From Hyphomonadaceae bacterium (GTDB taxonomy: Bacteria > Pseudomonadota > Alphaproteobacteria > Caulobacterales > Aquidulcibacteraceae): a stretch of DNA of 64,000 nt. Every line of letters starts with the position of its first letter. Position 1 is the stretch's first letter. Position numbers and translations under genes: made by a program. The notes beneath the pieces are model-generated. The model was not told the DNA's origin and searched no databases. It worked only from the letters and a program-made list of their open reading frames with translations. This document shows, in pieces, positions 25,220 through 33,562 of the stretch. The DNA lies in contig JAEUMR010000027.1 of NCBI GenBank assembly GCA_016791385.1, positions 1 to 64,000 on the forward strand, read 5' to 3'.

Positions 25220-26239
25220 GTGGCCCCAGTGTCTATTAAGGATGTAGCGAAAGCGTCGCTACGCCCGGTCGTACGCACAGCGTGGCCGGCCGTGGAGCTG
25301 CTTGCCCGCGCGCAAGCGCCGTCAGTGCGCACGCACATCGCCTGGTCCTCGCATTGGACGGGCGCATTCGACGCAGCGCTGGAGCGCCTGCCGCCGTTGA
25401 AGGGCGTGCCACATTCGCTCTATCGCGAACTGCTGCAGCCGACCGGCGTGCCAAAGATGCACGCTTTGGCGACAGAGGACGGCGAGCCGACTGCGGTTCT
25501 CTCTCTGCGCCGCCGCAACCTGTTCTGGGAGCCTGTCGCCTATCAGTGCATCCCGATGGCGATTGCGCCTGCACTGGACGATGAGGCGCTGGGGCGGGCA
25601 ATCGAAGCGCTCGGCGTCGAGGTGCGAGTGTCGGCGGGATTGGGCGCCGAGACAGAGACGCTGCATCCGCAGCGCTCCTGGAAATACGACTTCTACAAAG
25701 TCGACCTGAAGGGCGATTACGAAGCACACTGGCGCGAAAAGAAGCGCCAATACACGATCCGCCGCGCGCGTAAGACGTTGGCCGAAGTTACGACGCGGAT
25801 TGACGGCGAAGGCGACCTTGAATGGATCGTCGGCAATTGGCGCGAGCAATGGAAGGGCCATCCCGACAACGAGGTTGTTGCAGCGCCGGACCGGTTGCGC
25901 TTCTGGGGCGCATTGACACGCGCGCCGTCGAACGCGCTTGGCCTGCACACGCTGCAAGTGCTGAGGGATGGCCAGCGCGTGGCGGGCTTGGTGTTCACGA
26001 GCAGCGGCGACACCGCCATGATCCAGTGCGGCGGCCGCGATCCGGCCTTCGATGACGCCTACGCGCGCGCAGCCGCGCTGATCGCCGCGATCGAGTGGGC
26101 GAAGGCGCATGGCTTTGCCTATCTCGACATTGCCGGGGGCGACGAAAAGCGGCTCTGGGCGCCGATCGGCGGGCAGCGCTATGGCGCGATCTTCCGCCCG
26201 CCGCTGATGGAGCGGCTCTATTGGGTTCAGGAACCCTAG
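25220..26239 (+). CDS. BioF2-like/GNAT acyltransferase
   Basis: 339 residues with the 'BioF2-like acetyltransferase' domain (Acetyltransf_6), seen in CelD/BcsL- and FemAB-like proteins. The late part is most typical: VLRDGQRVAGLVFTSSGDTAMIQCGGRDPAFDDAYARAAALIAAIEWAKAHGFAYLDIAGG (about 240-302). An upstream WKYDFYKVDLKGDYEAHWREKKRQYTIRRARK region (about 153-184) precedes the fold. Such proteins acylate polysaccharide or peptide-linked substrates, often in envelope-polymer clusters. The start codon is uncertain (GTG at 25220; another GTG at 25229). It precedes the TIR protein by 143 bases in the same direction; a shared transcript is possible but unproven. Confidence 0.65.
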   Translation: MAPVSIKDVAKASLRPVVRTAWPAVELLARAQAPSVRTHIAWSSHWTGAFDAALERLPPLKGVPHSLYRELLQPTGVPKMHALATEDGEPTAVLSLRRRNLFWEPVAYQCIPMAIAPALDDEALGRAIEALGVEVRVSAGLGAETETLHPQRSWKYDFYKVDLKGDYEAHWREKKRQYTIRRARKTLAEVTTRIDGEGDLEWIVGNWREQWKGHPDNEVVAAPDRLRFWGALTRAPSNALGLHTLQVLRDGQRVAGLVFTSSGDTAMIQCGGRDPAFDDAYARAAALIAAIEWAKAHGFAYLDIAGGDEKRLWAPIGGQRYGAIFRPPLMERLYWVQEP

Positions 26240-26382
26240 GCCGCCTCAAACAAAAGTCCGCAAACCCAGACGCTTGCCGCATCGTGACCGGCGTCATCTT
26301 CCCGCCGCGCCAGCGAGCCCTTATGGAAGGGGCAGGGACATTCGCGGCGCGGGAGAACCCCGGGCCCAGGCAGGGGCGGTCA

Positions 26383-27999
26383 ATGGCCGACGTTTTTGTT
26401 TCGTACGCCAGTGAAGATCGCGCACGTGTGCGCCCGCTCGCTGAGGCGCTGCAATCGCGCGGCTTTAATCTCTGGTGGGACCGCTCGCTCGCGGCGGGAC
26501 AGGATTACGCGGCCACCATCGAGCGCGAATTGAAGAGCGCCAAGGCGGTCATCGTCGTGTGGACCCAGAGTTCGGCGCTCTCGACCTTCGTGCGTGACGA
26601 AGCGGGCCGCGCTCGCGACGACGGCCGGTTGGTGCCGGTGCTGTTGGACCCGGTGGAAATCCCGCTCGGCTTCGGCGCCTTCCAGGCGGAGGATTTCACA
26701 CGCTGGAACGGCGGCGCCAACGCAGCGCAGATGCAGATCCTCGATGAAGCGCTGCGCGCGAAGATCGAGGGACGCGACGCCGACGGCTCAGCCATCGCGC
26801 GCAAGCGCCGCAAGCTGATGACGCGCGTGCGCCTCGTCTCCATCCTGACGGTGATCGCGCTCGTTGTCGGCATTGCTGTCGGCGGGCGCTATCTGCTCAA
26901 CCCGCCGCAGCAGCATCAGGTCACCGAAGCGGATTTGCGCGCAGAATTGCTGCGCTTGCTGGCCGAAGGCCGGCTGACGCCGGAGCAAGCCATTCAGCTC
27001 GCTCAAATTCTTGAGTCGGGTTCTCTGGGAACGCAGCAAGCGTCGCTGGAAGCGCCGTCGAGCGCAGCGCCAGGCGCTTCTGCTGACGTGGCGGCGTCGC
27101 GTTCCGCAGGCGCGGAGACGGCGAGCATCTCCGAGGCCGAGTTCGATACCACCGCGCGAGACACCTATCGCCGTGCATTCCTCGCGCTGGCGCAACACCC
27201 AGCCGCGGAAGTGCGGCTGGCGGTGGCGCAGATGGCGGTGCCCGCTTCGCGCGACGGGGCGATGCAGACGATGTGGGCCTATGCGCAGGCGCATCCGGAA
27301 GATCCGCTGCGCGACGACATCTATCTGCTGTGCGGCTCGGTTGGCGAAGCGAACGACAATCCCCTCGGTCAACGCGCGCTCGAACAAGCGACGAGCCTTG
27401 CGCCCCGCGATCCAGCTGTGTGGCGCATGCTGTCGCGCTCCTATCAGCGCACCGACCGCAGCGGCGAGGCGCAGGCAGCCGCGTTGGTTTCGCAAGGCGT
27501 CGAAGCGCAGAACCAAGGGCAGGCCGCCGAAGCGGAGCAGGCGCTGCAACAGGCGTTGCCGAACTTGTCTGCACCCGAATTGCGGGCGCCGGTCGTCTCT
27601 GAACTAGGATCGATCGCTGAGGAGCGTGGCGACTACACCTCCGCCAGCGCGCGGTTCGCGCAGGCGTATCAGTTGCGCGAGCAAACTGCCGAGCAGACGC
27701 CGAATTCGGCGGCGGCGCAGGTGATAGCCGCGGATGCGCAGCAGCTCGTCCGCGCGCTGGATCGTAGCGGCCGCACGCGCGAGGCGTGCGAGCGGTTGCG
27801 CCAAGCGCAAGAGCAGCACGACGTGGCCGCGCCAGATCAGGAGACTCTGGATCGGTGTCAGACCGTACTGCGCACGCCGCTGCGCAACCGTGTTGAGCTT
27901 GCGCCGGCGCTACGTGAGCAGCGAGCGGTTGAACCGGCGCCCGTGCAGGAAACGGCGCCGGCGCAGCGGGCGGTGGTGCGGCCTGCGCCGACCCCCTAA
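26383..27999 (+). CDS. TIR-domain protein with one membrane helix and a helical repeat C-terminus
   Basis: 538 residues in three parts. Residues 1-130 form a TIR fold of the TIR_2 kind, starting VFVSYASEDRARV with WWDRSLAAG (31-39) and STFVRDEA (67-74), where Glu73 sits at the usual NADase catalytic position. A membrane helix follows at about 149-168. The C-terminal 370 residues are Ala/Gln-rich helices with tetratricopeptide-like stretches, probably periplasmic. TIR domains hydrolyse NAD+ or relay signals, and many bacterial ones are immune effectors, but this single gene lies among housekeeping genes with no partner. A membrane sensor with cytosolic NAD-active head is a reasonable guess. 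Confidence 0.75.
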   Translation: MADVFVSYASEDRARVRPLAEALQSRGFNLWWDRSLAAGQDYAATIERELKSAKAVIVVWTQSSALSTFVRDEAGRARDDGRLVPVLLDPVEIPLGFGAFQAEDFTRWNGGANAAQMQILDEALRAKIEGRDADGSAIARKRRKLMTRVRLVSILTVIALVVGIAVGGRYLLNPPQQHQVTEADLRAELLRLLAEGRLTPEQAIQLAQILESGSLGTQQASLEAPSSAAPGASADVAASRSAGAETASISEAEFDTTARDTYRRAFLALAQHPAAEVRLAVAQMAVPASRDGAMQTMWAYAQAHPEDPLRDDIYLLCGSVGEANDNPLGQRALEQATSLAPRDPAVWRMLSRSYQRTDRSGEAQAAALVSQGVEAQNQGQAAEAEQALQQALPNLSAPELRAPVVSELGSIAEERGDYTSASARFAQAYQLREQTAEQTPNSAAAQVIAADAQQLVRALDRSGRTREACERLRQAQEQHDVAAPDQETLDRCQTVLRTPLRNRVELAPALREQRAVEPAPVQETAPAQRAVVRPAPTP

Positions 28000-28023
28000 C
28001 GAGCAGCTGCAACAGCGCTCGTA

Positions 28024-28584
28024 CTAGGTGCGCCGCAAGAACAGCACCTTGGCTGCGCCATAGGTACGCTCGTCGAACGTGCTGTAGCCGGGCAGCGTTG
28101 GCGTCTCGTCCGCTGCGCACTCAAGGACGATGAGCGCGTCAGGGGCGATCCAGCCGCCTTCGCCGAGCCGCGCGAGCGCGCGTTCGCCAAGGCCACGGTG
28201 GTAGGGCGGGTCGAGGAACACGAGATCGAAGGGATCGCCGAGGCCGGCCGGCTTGACGCCTAGATCGGTCGCGTCGCGGCGGTGGATGCGTGTCGCGCCG
28301 AAGAGGCCGAGCGCCTCGATATTGTCGCGGATGGCGCCGCGCGCGCCGGCGTCGGTCTCGACGAACAGCGCAAACGCTGCGCCGCGGGACATGGCCTCAA
28401 GGCCGAGCGCCCCCGATCCGGCGAACAGGTCCAGCACCCGCCGGCCCTCCAGGCCGGGCGACCAATCGGCGTGCGCCAGAACGTTGAAGACCGCCTCGCG
28501 CGCGCGGTCGGCGGTGGGGCGCGTATCCCGGCCGGGTGGCGCGGCGATCGCCCGCCCTTTGAACTGCCCGCCAACGATGCGCAT
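28024..28584 (-). CDS. rsmD: 16S rRNA (guanine(966)-N2)-methyltransferase
   Basis: Methylates G966 of 16S rRNA in the assembling 30S subunit using SAM. The 186-residue protein opens with MRIVGGQFKGRAIAAPPGRDTRPTADRAREAVFNVL, the RsmD-specific start, and has the SAM loop VLDLFAGSGALGLEAMSRGA (about 50-69) and the DPPY catalytic motif (about 125-128). Length matches the family. It is convergent with the TIR gene (24-base gap) and divergent from TerC. In many alphaproteobacteria it sits near the RluB pseudouridine synthase, as it does here, one gene away. Confidence 0.93.
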   Translation of the reverse strand: MRIVGGQFKGRAIAAPPGRDTRPTADRAREAVFNVLAHADWSPGLEGRRVLDLFAGSGALGLEAMSRGAAFALFVETDAGARGAIRDNIEALGLFGATRIHRRDATDLGVKPAGLGDPFDLVFLDPPYHRGLGERALARLGEGGWIAPDALIVLECAADETPTLPGYSTFDERTYGAAKVLFLRRT

Positions 28585-28669
28585 GCGGCGTCAATAAAGC
28601 CTGCGGCCTCAACGGCAAGGGCGAACCGGTGCGCGGCCTTGATCGAGCAGCGCTTGACGGCGGGCCGGG

Positions 28670-28719
28670 GGATCGTGACAAACCGCCCGGCGCCGGTGCA
28701 GGCGGGCAGGAGACGATCC
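28670..28719 (+). promoter_or_regulatory. Stem-loop enclosing the terC ribosome-binding site
   Basis: An outer stem GGATCGT (28670-28676) / ACGATCC (28713-28719) encloses an inner stem CCGCC (28683-28687) / GGCGG (28701-28705). The AGGAG ribosome-binding site (28708-28712) lies in the internal loop between the arms, four bases before the terC GTG. It does not match the known yybP-ykoY manganese riboswitch core. A folding role in translation control is inferred from base pairing only. Confidence 0.45.
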
Positions 28720-28722
28720 GTA

Positions 28723-29388
28723 GTGGACTTGGTGATCGCCGACATCGTAGCGCTGCTTCAAGTTGTTCTGATCGACCTCGCCCTGGCGGGCGACAATGCG
28801 GTCGCGGTGGGCTTGGCGGCGGCGGCTTTGCCGCTGGCGCAGCAGCGCCGGGCCATCTTCTGGGGCATCGTGCTGGCGCTGGTGCTGCGCATCTTGTTTG
28901 CCGGCGTCACTATTCAATTGCTGCAGATCAAGGGGCTGCTGTTTCTAGGCGGCGCGCTCTTGTTCTGGGTCGCTTGGCGCATGTGGGACGATCTGCGCAA
29001 GCACCAGCCAGTGATGGTCGGTGAGCCGGAAGCGGGCGAACACGTCGCCGAAGCGATGGTGTCCGGCGGCAAGAAGCCGAAGACATTCATGAGCGCGCTG
29101 CTGACGATCATCATCGCCGACGTTTCGATGTCGCTCGACAATGTCCTCGCCGTGGCCGCCGTCTCCAAGCACAATGTCTACATCATGGCGTTTGGTTTGG
29201 TGTTATCGGTGATGCTGATGGGCGTGGCCGCTTCAATCATCGCGCGCGTGATCAACCGCTTCCAGTGGATCGCGATGATCGGCATCGTCATCATTATCTT
29301 CGCCGGCACGCGCATGATCTGGGAAGACGCGCACAATTTCTTCCCCGCCTATGTGCCGGCGATTCCGCAATTTCTTGGCGGACACTAA
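28723..29388 (+). CDS. TerC-family (YjbE-type) membrane protein, putative metal exporter
   Basis: 221-residue inner-membrane protein with about seven helices. It has the two family motifs: LIDLALAGDNAVAVGLAAAALP (about 14-35) and IADVSMSLDNVLAVAAVSKHN (about 128-148), each with a membrane-buried Asp that likely binds metal. TerC/YjbE proteins export manganese in several bacteria. GTG 28723 follows an AGGAG ten bases upstream, and the longer upstream frame antisense to rsmD has no family sequence. The leader can form a stem around the start signal. It overlaps the convergent rluB stop by four bases (CTAA). Confidence 0.88.
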   Translation: MDLVIADIVALLQVVLIDLALAGDNAVAVGLAAAALPLAQQRRAIFWGIVLALVLRILFAGVTIQLLQIKGLLFLGGALLFWVAWRMWDDLRKHQPVMVGEPEAGEHVAEAMVSGGKKPKTFMSALLTIIIADVSMSLDNVLAVAAVSKHNVYIMAFGLVLSVMLMGVAASIIARVINRFQWIAMIGIVIIIFAGTRMIWEDAHNFFPAYVPAIPQFLGGH

Positions 29389-30137
29389 GTCAGCGCATCT
29401 TTCCCGAGCTGCTCGCGCAGCACCTTGCGCGGCACTTCCTCGACCGCGCCGGGCGCCAGCGTGCCAAGCTGGAACGGGCCGTAGGCGATACGGATCAGGC
29501 GGTTCACCTTGAGCCCGAGCGCATCGAGCACGCGCCGCACCTCACGGTTCTTCCCTTCGGTGAGCGACAGGGTGATCCAGGAATTGGCCGCCGCGCGCTC
29601 GAGCGTGGCCTCAATCGGGCCGTAGCGAACGCCGTCGACGGTGATGCCGTTCTTCAGCTTGTCGAGTTCTTCCTGTTCGACCCGCCCGTAAGCCCGCGCG
29701 CGGTAGCGGCGCAGCCAGCCATTGGCGGGCAGTTCGAGCTTGCGCGCCAGTGCGCCGTCATTGGTGAGCAGCAACAGGCCCTCGGAGGTGAGGTCGAGGC
29801 GCCCGACCGAGATCACGCGCGGCATGTCCGGCGGCAGCCGTTCGAACACCGTGGGCCGCCCGGCGGGGTCACGGTGGGTCGTCACTAGGCCAGAGGGCTT
29901 GTGGTAGCGCCACATGCGCGTCGGCTCAGCTGCGCCCACGAGCTGACCGTCGACCATCACCTTGTCATCGGCGCTGACCTTCACGGCCGGCGTATCGAGC
30001 GTCTTGCCGTTGAGTTTGACCCGCCCCTCGGCGATCAGCCGCTCTGCGTCGCGACGCGAGCAAACCCCGGCGCGCGCCAAGAACTTGGCGATGCGCTCGC
30101 CTTCGGCGTTAGAAAGGGGGGAAGAGGACGTCGCCAT
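29385..30137 (-). CDS. rluB: 23S rRNA pseudouridine synthase, RluB type
   Basis: 250 residues. An S4 RNA-binding domain at about 12-60 (ERIAKFLARAGVCSRRDAERLIAEGRVKLNG) is followed by the RsuA-family catalytic domain with VGRLDLTSEGLLLLTNDG (about 107-124), where Asp111 is the catalytic Asp, and the typical LTEGKNREVRRVLDALGL (about 187-204). It modifies a uridine in the decoding area of 23S rRNA. Its ATG at 30137 shares the CATG with the divergent gene start at 30136. It ends within the terC stop. The adjacent divergent tadA-side arrangement is common in alphaproteobacteria. Confidence 0.92.
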   Translation of the reverse strand: MATSSSPLSNAEGERIAKFLARAGVCSRRDAERLIAEGRVKLNGKTLDTPAVKVSADDKVMVDGQLVGAAEPTRMWRYHKPSGLVTTHRDPAGRPTVFERLPPDMPRVISVGRLDLTSEGLLLLTNDGALARKLELPANGWLRRYRARAYGRVEQEELDKLKNGITVDGVRYGPIEATLERAAANSWITLSLTEGKNREVRRVLDALGLKVNRLIRIAYGPFQLGTLAPGAVEEVPRKVLREQLGKDALT

Positions 30138-30456
30138 GTTCGCCGTGATGTATCGTTGGCAGGTCGTACCAGGGCTTGAAGCGCAATTCGAGGAGGGTTG
30201 GCGGCGGGGGACAGCCCGGATCGCCGCCGAGTTCGGCGGTTTGGGGTCCCGGCTGCACAAGGCCGGCGCGGGCGTCTATGTCGCCTACGCCCAATGGCCC
30301 GATGAGGAGACTTGGCGGAAGGCGATGGAAACGCGCATGCACCATAGCGATGACGAGGCGCGGCGCATGTACCGCGAGGCGATCGTGCCCGGCACGTTCG
30401 AGACGCTCGCGGCAGGGCCGGTGGTGGCGGACCTCTTGGAGCTGCGCCGCGCATGA
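30136..30456 (+). CDS. Antibiotic biosynthesis monooxygenase-like (ABM fold) protein
   Basis: A 106-residue single-domain protein of the dimeric alpha/beta-barrel type: FAVMYRWQVVPGLEAQFEEGWRR at the start is the first strand and helix, with YVAYAQWPDEETW as a later strand. Such proteins often act as small cofactorless oxygenases or modify quinones, but many are uncharacterised. The ATG at 30136 has GAGG eight bases upstream. It overlaps the divergent rluB start in the shared CATG and overlaps tadA by four bases (ATGA), so it leads a small transcript with tadA. Confidence 0.7.
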   Translation: MFAVMYRWQVVPGLEAQFEEGWRRGTARIAAEFGGLGSRLHKAGAGVYVAYAQWPDEETWRKAMETRMHHSDDEARRMYREAIVPGTFETLAAGPVVADLLELRRA

Positions 30457-30905
30457 ACGATGAAGCGCTCATGGCGCGCGCGCTGGCGCTGGCGGAAGCG
30501 GCTGCGGCCGCAGGTGAGGCGCCGATCGGCTGCGTGATCGCTGACGAGGACGGCGTCATCGTCGCCGAAGGCGCCAACACGCCGATCTCCGCCCATGACC
30601 CAACGGCACATGCCGAAATCGTCGCGCTGCGGGCAGCGGCGGCGAAGCTCGGCAATTATCGTCTCAAGCCGGGGCTCACGATGTTCGTTACGCTGGAGCC
30701 GTGCGCGATGTGCGCCGGGGCTATCAGCCACGCGCGGGTGGCGCGGCTGGTGTACGGCGCGAGCGATCCCAAGGGTGGCGCAGTCGAGCATGGGCCGCGC
30801 TTCTTCGAACAGCCGACCTGTCATTGGCGGCCAAGCGTGACCGGCGGAATCTCCGCTGAGCCTGCGGCAAAGCTGCTGCGAGATTTTTTCAAGGCGCGAC
30901 GGTAG
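30453..30905 (+). CDS. tadA: tRNA-specific adenosine deaminase
   Basis: Deaminates A34 of tRNA-Arg(ACG) to inosine. The 150-residue zinc enzyme has HAEIVAL (about 53-59), where the His binds zinc and Glu is the proton shuttle, and PCAMCAGAISHARVARLVYG (about 83-102) with the two zinc cysteines. Length is usual for TadA. The ATG overlaps the preceding ABM gene by ATGA and the MaoC gene follows after nine bases, so these are likely co-transcribed. Its closeness to rluB on the other strand is a common alphaproteobacterial arrangement. Confidence 0.95.
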   Translation: MNDEALMARALALAEAAAAAGEAPIGCVIADEDGVIVAEGANTPISAHDPTAHAEIVALRAAAAKLGNYRLKPGLTMFVTLEPCAMCAGAISHARVARLVYGASDPKGGAVEHGPRFFEQPTCHWRPSVTGGISAEPAAKLLRDFFKARR

Positions 30906-30914
30906 AGGTGGTGC

Positions 30915-31352
30915 ATGAGCCTTGAAGCGCGCACCCTCTATTTCGAAGACCTTTCGCTCGGCCTGAGCGAGACCTATCGCAAACAGATCACCTCTACGGA
31001 CATCGTCGCGTTCGCCGAGATCAGCGGTGACCGCAACCCGATCCATCTCTCCGAAGAGTTCGCTGCGACGACGCCGTTCGGCGTGCGCATCGCGCACGGC
31101 ATACTCACGGCAAGTTTTATTTCTGCCGTCATTGGCATGCGGCTGCCGGGGCCGGGTTCTGTCTATATTGCGCAGAATTTGCGTTTTCTTGCTCCCGTGC
31201 GCATCGGTGATGAGGTTGTAACCACGGTAGAAGTGGTTGAGCTGACTGAGAAAGGCCGCCGCGCGAAGCTCAAGTGCGAATGCCGCGTTGGCGATACGCG
31301 CGTGCTTGAGGGCGAGGCCGAAGTGAAAGTCCCGGCGCGCCCGGCGGGCTGA
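30915..31352 (+). CDS. MaoC-like (R)-specific enoyl-CoA hydratase
   Basis: 145 residues of the MaoC hot-dog fold. The hydratase signature ISGDRNPIHLSEEFAATTPFGVRIAHGIL (about 36-64) has the catalytic Asp and His pair (D38, H43) of R-hydratase 2. Such enzymes hydrate trans-2-enoyl-CoA to (R)-3-hydroxyacyl-CoA, feeding polyhydroxybutyrate or beta-oxidation. The AGAGGTGG before ATG 30915 serves as ribosome-binding site. It lies nine bases after tadA. A PhaJ role would fit the ethylmalonyl-CoA pathway carbon flow, but no pha genes are in the window. Confidence 0.85.
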   Translation: MSLEARTLYFEDLSLGLSETYRKQITSTDIVAFAEISGDRNPIHLSEEFAATTPFGVRIAHGILTASFISAVIGMRLPGPGSVYIAQNLRFLAPVRIGDEVVTTVEVVELTEKGRRAKLKCECRVGDTRVLEGEAEVKVPARPAG

Positions 31353-31406
31353 AACTCTGGGTTGGCGTTAGCCAATCGTTACGCTCTCTGCCGTATCAAT
31401 GGCGTC

Positions 31407-32540
31407 GTGAGCAATCTCGACGGCCGCCGTGATCTTTCTCTAATCCGCGCCAGCGGTTCGACGGCGCGCGTGCTCAATCTGGCCCTCGTATTCGAACGCT
31501 TCGGCGAGACCGAGGAGTACAACAAGCGGCCGTTGTTCAAGAACAAGCAACTCAATCGCTGTTTGCTGCTCAAGCACGTGCTGCGCCCGCATGAGCGCGA
31601 GTTGTTCGAGCGCCCGAAGCGTACGGCCACCAAAATCATTCTGCCGTACTCGACCGCGGAGCTTGGGCTCGGCGGGGTTTCCGTTTTGGTGGGGGAGCGG
31701 CGCTACGAGAAGATGCTGGGCGACGCCTCGGGCCGTGAGCGCGATCCATCGGCGTTCGAGGCCGACCTCGAGACGATCCGTCTGCTCTCGTCCTTGCCGT
31801 CATTCGACCCCTTCCTGATGCGTGAACGCTTGCGACACGCCGGGGTCGATCCGGCGCGCTGCTATTTTGATCTGGCCGAGGCTGACATCGGGCGCATGCG
31901 CGCATTCGTGAGCAAGGAGATCAGCCAGCTCATCGATCTCGCGTTCGCCACGGGCGGGCGGGGTGCGAGCGACCTTTCTTCAAGGTTGGCTGAAAAGCTA
32001 ATGACGGACGAGACCGCGAAGGCGCTCGATCCATTGCGGGAAACGCTGCGTCTATCCGGGCAGGACTACATCGAGGGCGTCTTCGCCTGGAAGGGCTTCC
32101 TCTATTACAAGTGGCTGATGGCGGAGTTCAAACCGCAACTCGCCGAATTCAAGCCAGGCTTCGCGGGGTGCCGGATCATCGGCGCGACCGCCGAAGAACG
32201 TCGCGAGCTGGCAGAGACGCGCAAGCGCATCCTCACGATGATGGACCGCGCGGTTGATCGCGTCGAAGAGCAATTGGTGGCTTACGGGGCGGCCTTCGCT
32301 GGTTTGGCGGATGGTCAAGCCGGCGCATTCCGCACCTTCCTGCTCGAAGCGCCGTCGCTATTCATACCGATCGGCGAAGCGGTGGGCTTGTTGCGGCACA
32401 TCTATTCATTCTGGCGTTTCCGTTTCCCCGAAGGCGGCTCGCCCATGGTCGAGATCGACGAAGCGATGGAGTTGTTCCACGATTTCGAGATGAGTCTCAC
32501 CGGCATCGAACTCAGCCGCCAGAACGTGCGGGCTGCTTAG
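31407..32540 (+). CDS. Hypothetical protein, unrecognised
   Basis: About 377 residues, not recognised. It is soluble, mostly helical and charged, with no signal peptide, membrane segment or known motif; a central stretch has FAWKGFLYYKWLMAEFKPQLAEFKPGF (about 220-246), which looks amphipathic, and the end is FWRFRFPEGGSPMVEIDEAMELFHDFEMSLTGIEL. The start is uncertain: GTG 31407 is chosen, but TTG 31362 is also in frame and neither has a good ribosome-binding site. It shares four bases of stop codon with the convergent ribF (TTAG). Codon use is like its neighbours, so recent transfer is not suggested. Confidence 0.5.
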   Translation: MSNLDGRRDLSLIRASGSTARVLNLALVFERFGETEEYNKRPLFKNKQLNRCLLLKHVLRPHERELFERPKRTATKIILPYSTAELGLGGVSVLVGERRYEKMLGDASGRERDPSAFEADLETIRLLSSLPSFDPFLMRERLRHAGVDPARCYFDLAEADIGRMRAFVSKEISQLIDLAFATGGRGASDLSSRLAEKLMTDETAKALDPLRETLRLSGQDYIEGVFAWKGFLYYKWLMAEFKPQLAEFKPGFAGCRIIGATAEERRELAETRKRILTMMDRAVDRVEEQLVAYGAAFAGLADGQAGAFRTFLLEAPSLFIPIGEAVGLLRHIYSFWRFRFPEGGSPMVEIDEAMELFHDFEMSLTGIELSRQNVRAA

Positions 32541-33466
32541 CGCCCGACCAAGGCGCGCCTTGCGTTGATCACATCCTGCCGCATTTGTTGTTTCAGCTCT
32601 TCAACGTCGCTGAAATGCGCCTCATCGCGCAGGAAGGCGATCAGTTCGACCTCGATCTTGCGGCCGTAGAGATCGCCGCTGAAGTCGAGCAAATGTGTTT
32701 CAAGCAATGGTTCGGGGAGGGCGCCGACAGTTGGGTTGACGCCAACGCTGGCAACGCCCGGCATCCACGGCCCATCGCCGATATCGACGCGCACGGCATA
32801 AATGCCAAGGCGCGGGCGGACATATTCGCCCAACGCCACGTTGGCGGTGGGGAAGCCGAAATCGCGCCCGCGGGCAAAGCCGCGCAGCACTTCGCCTTCG
32901 ATGGCCCAGGGGCGGCCGAGCAGATGCGTTGCTTCGTCCATGCTCCCGCGTGCAAGCGCGTCGCGCACGGCGCTGGATGAGACCTTGTTTGCGCCGCCTA
33001 CCGGCGCGACCGCTTCGACCGTAAATCCGAGTTCGGCGCCGTAGGCGGCGAGGCGTTCTGCATCGCCCATGCGCCCTTTGCCAAAGCGGAAGTCGGCGCC
33101 GATGCTGACGTGGCGGATGCCAAGCACGTCCTTAAGGACGCGTTCGGCGAATTCACGATCGGTCGATTGAGCAAGCGCTTGGTCGAAGCCGAGTTCGTAC
33201 ACTTCCTCCACGCCAAGCGCCGCGAGCGCACGCGCTCGTTGCGTGCGCGTCTGCAGGCGGAACGGGGCAAGGTCTGGTTTGAAGAAGCGGCGCGGGTGCG
33301 GTTCGAACACGGCGACGCCAAGCGGTGCGCCGAGCGTTTCAGCGGCGGCTTTCGCGGAGGCGATGACGGCCTGGTGGCCGAGATGGACGCCGTCGAAATT
33401 ACCCAGCGCGATGGCGGCGCCGCGCGCATCGACCGGAACCGTCTTGCTGGGAGCGCGCTCACGCAT
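32537..33466 (-). CDS. ribF: Bifunctional riboflavin kinase/FAD synthetase
   Basis: Makes FMN and FAD from riboflavin in the cytosol. The 309-residue protein has the FAD synthetase nucleotidyltransferase domain first (ALGNFDGVHLGHQAVI, about 19-34, and VSIGADFRFGKGRMGD, about 112-127) and the kinase domain after about 180 (GFARGRDFGFPTANVAL and PLLETHLLDFSGDLYGRKIEVELI). Length is normal. ATG 33466 is chosen; a TTG at 33496 is also in frame. It is divergent from the CheY-like gene with a 255-bp gap carrying a candidate CtrA box. Confidence 0.93.
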   Translation of the reverse strand: MRERAPSKTVPVDARGAAIALGNFDGVHLGHQAVIASAKAAAETLGAPLGVAVFEPHPRRFFKPDLAPFRLQTRTQRARALAALGVEEVYELGFDQALAQSTDREFAERVLKDVLGIRHVSIGADFRFGKGRMGDAERLAAYGAELGFTVEAVAPVGGANKVSSSAVRDALARGSMDEATHLLGRPWAIEGEVLRGFARGRDFGFPTANVALGEYVRPRLGIYAVRVDIGDGPWMPGVASVGVNPTVGALPEPLLETHLLDFSGDLYGRKIEVELIAFLRDEAHFSDVEELKQQMRQDVINARRALVGR

Positions 33467-33562
33467 TCGTTCACAAACTCTTGCGCGCGTAACCAAGCGC
33501 AGTCACGTGCGTTGCCAATCCGTGAGTTGGCCGAGCGCGATATGGCTTCCGTTCACTCATCA

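Noticed and set aside
26095-26382. Upstream extension of the TIR frame
   Set aside because: It overlaps the end of the acyltransferase gene in another frame and does not resemble a TIR extension.
28282-28722. Upstream extension of the terC frame
   Set aside because: It is antisense to rsmD and lacks family sequence; GTG 28723 has its own ribosome-binding site.
28585-28722. Manganese riboswitch (yybP-ykoY) before terC
   Set aside because: The conserved loop sequences of that riboswitch are not present.
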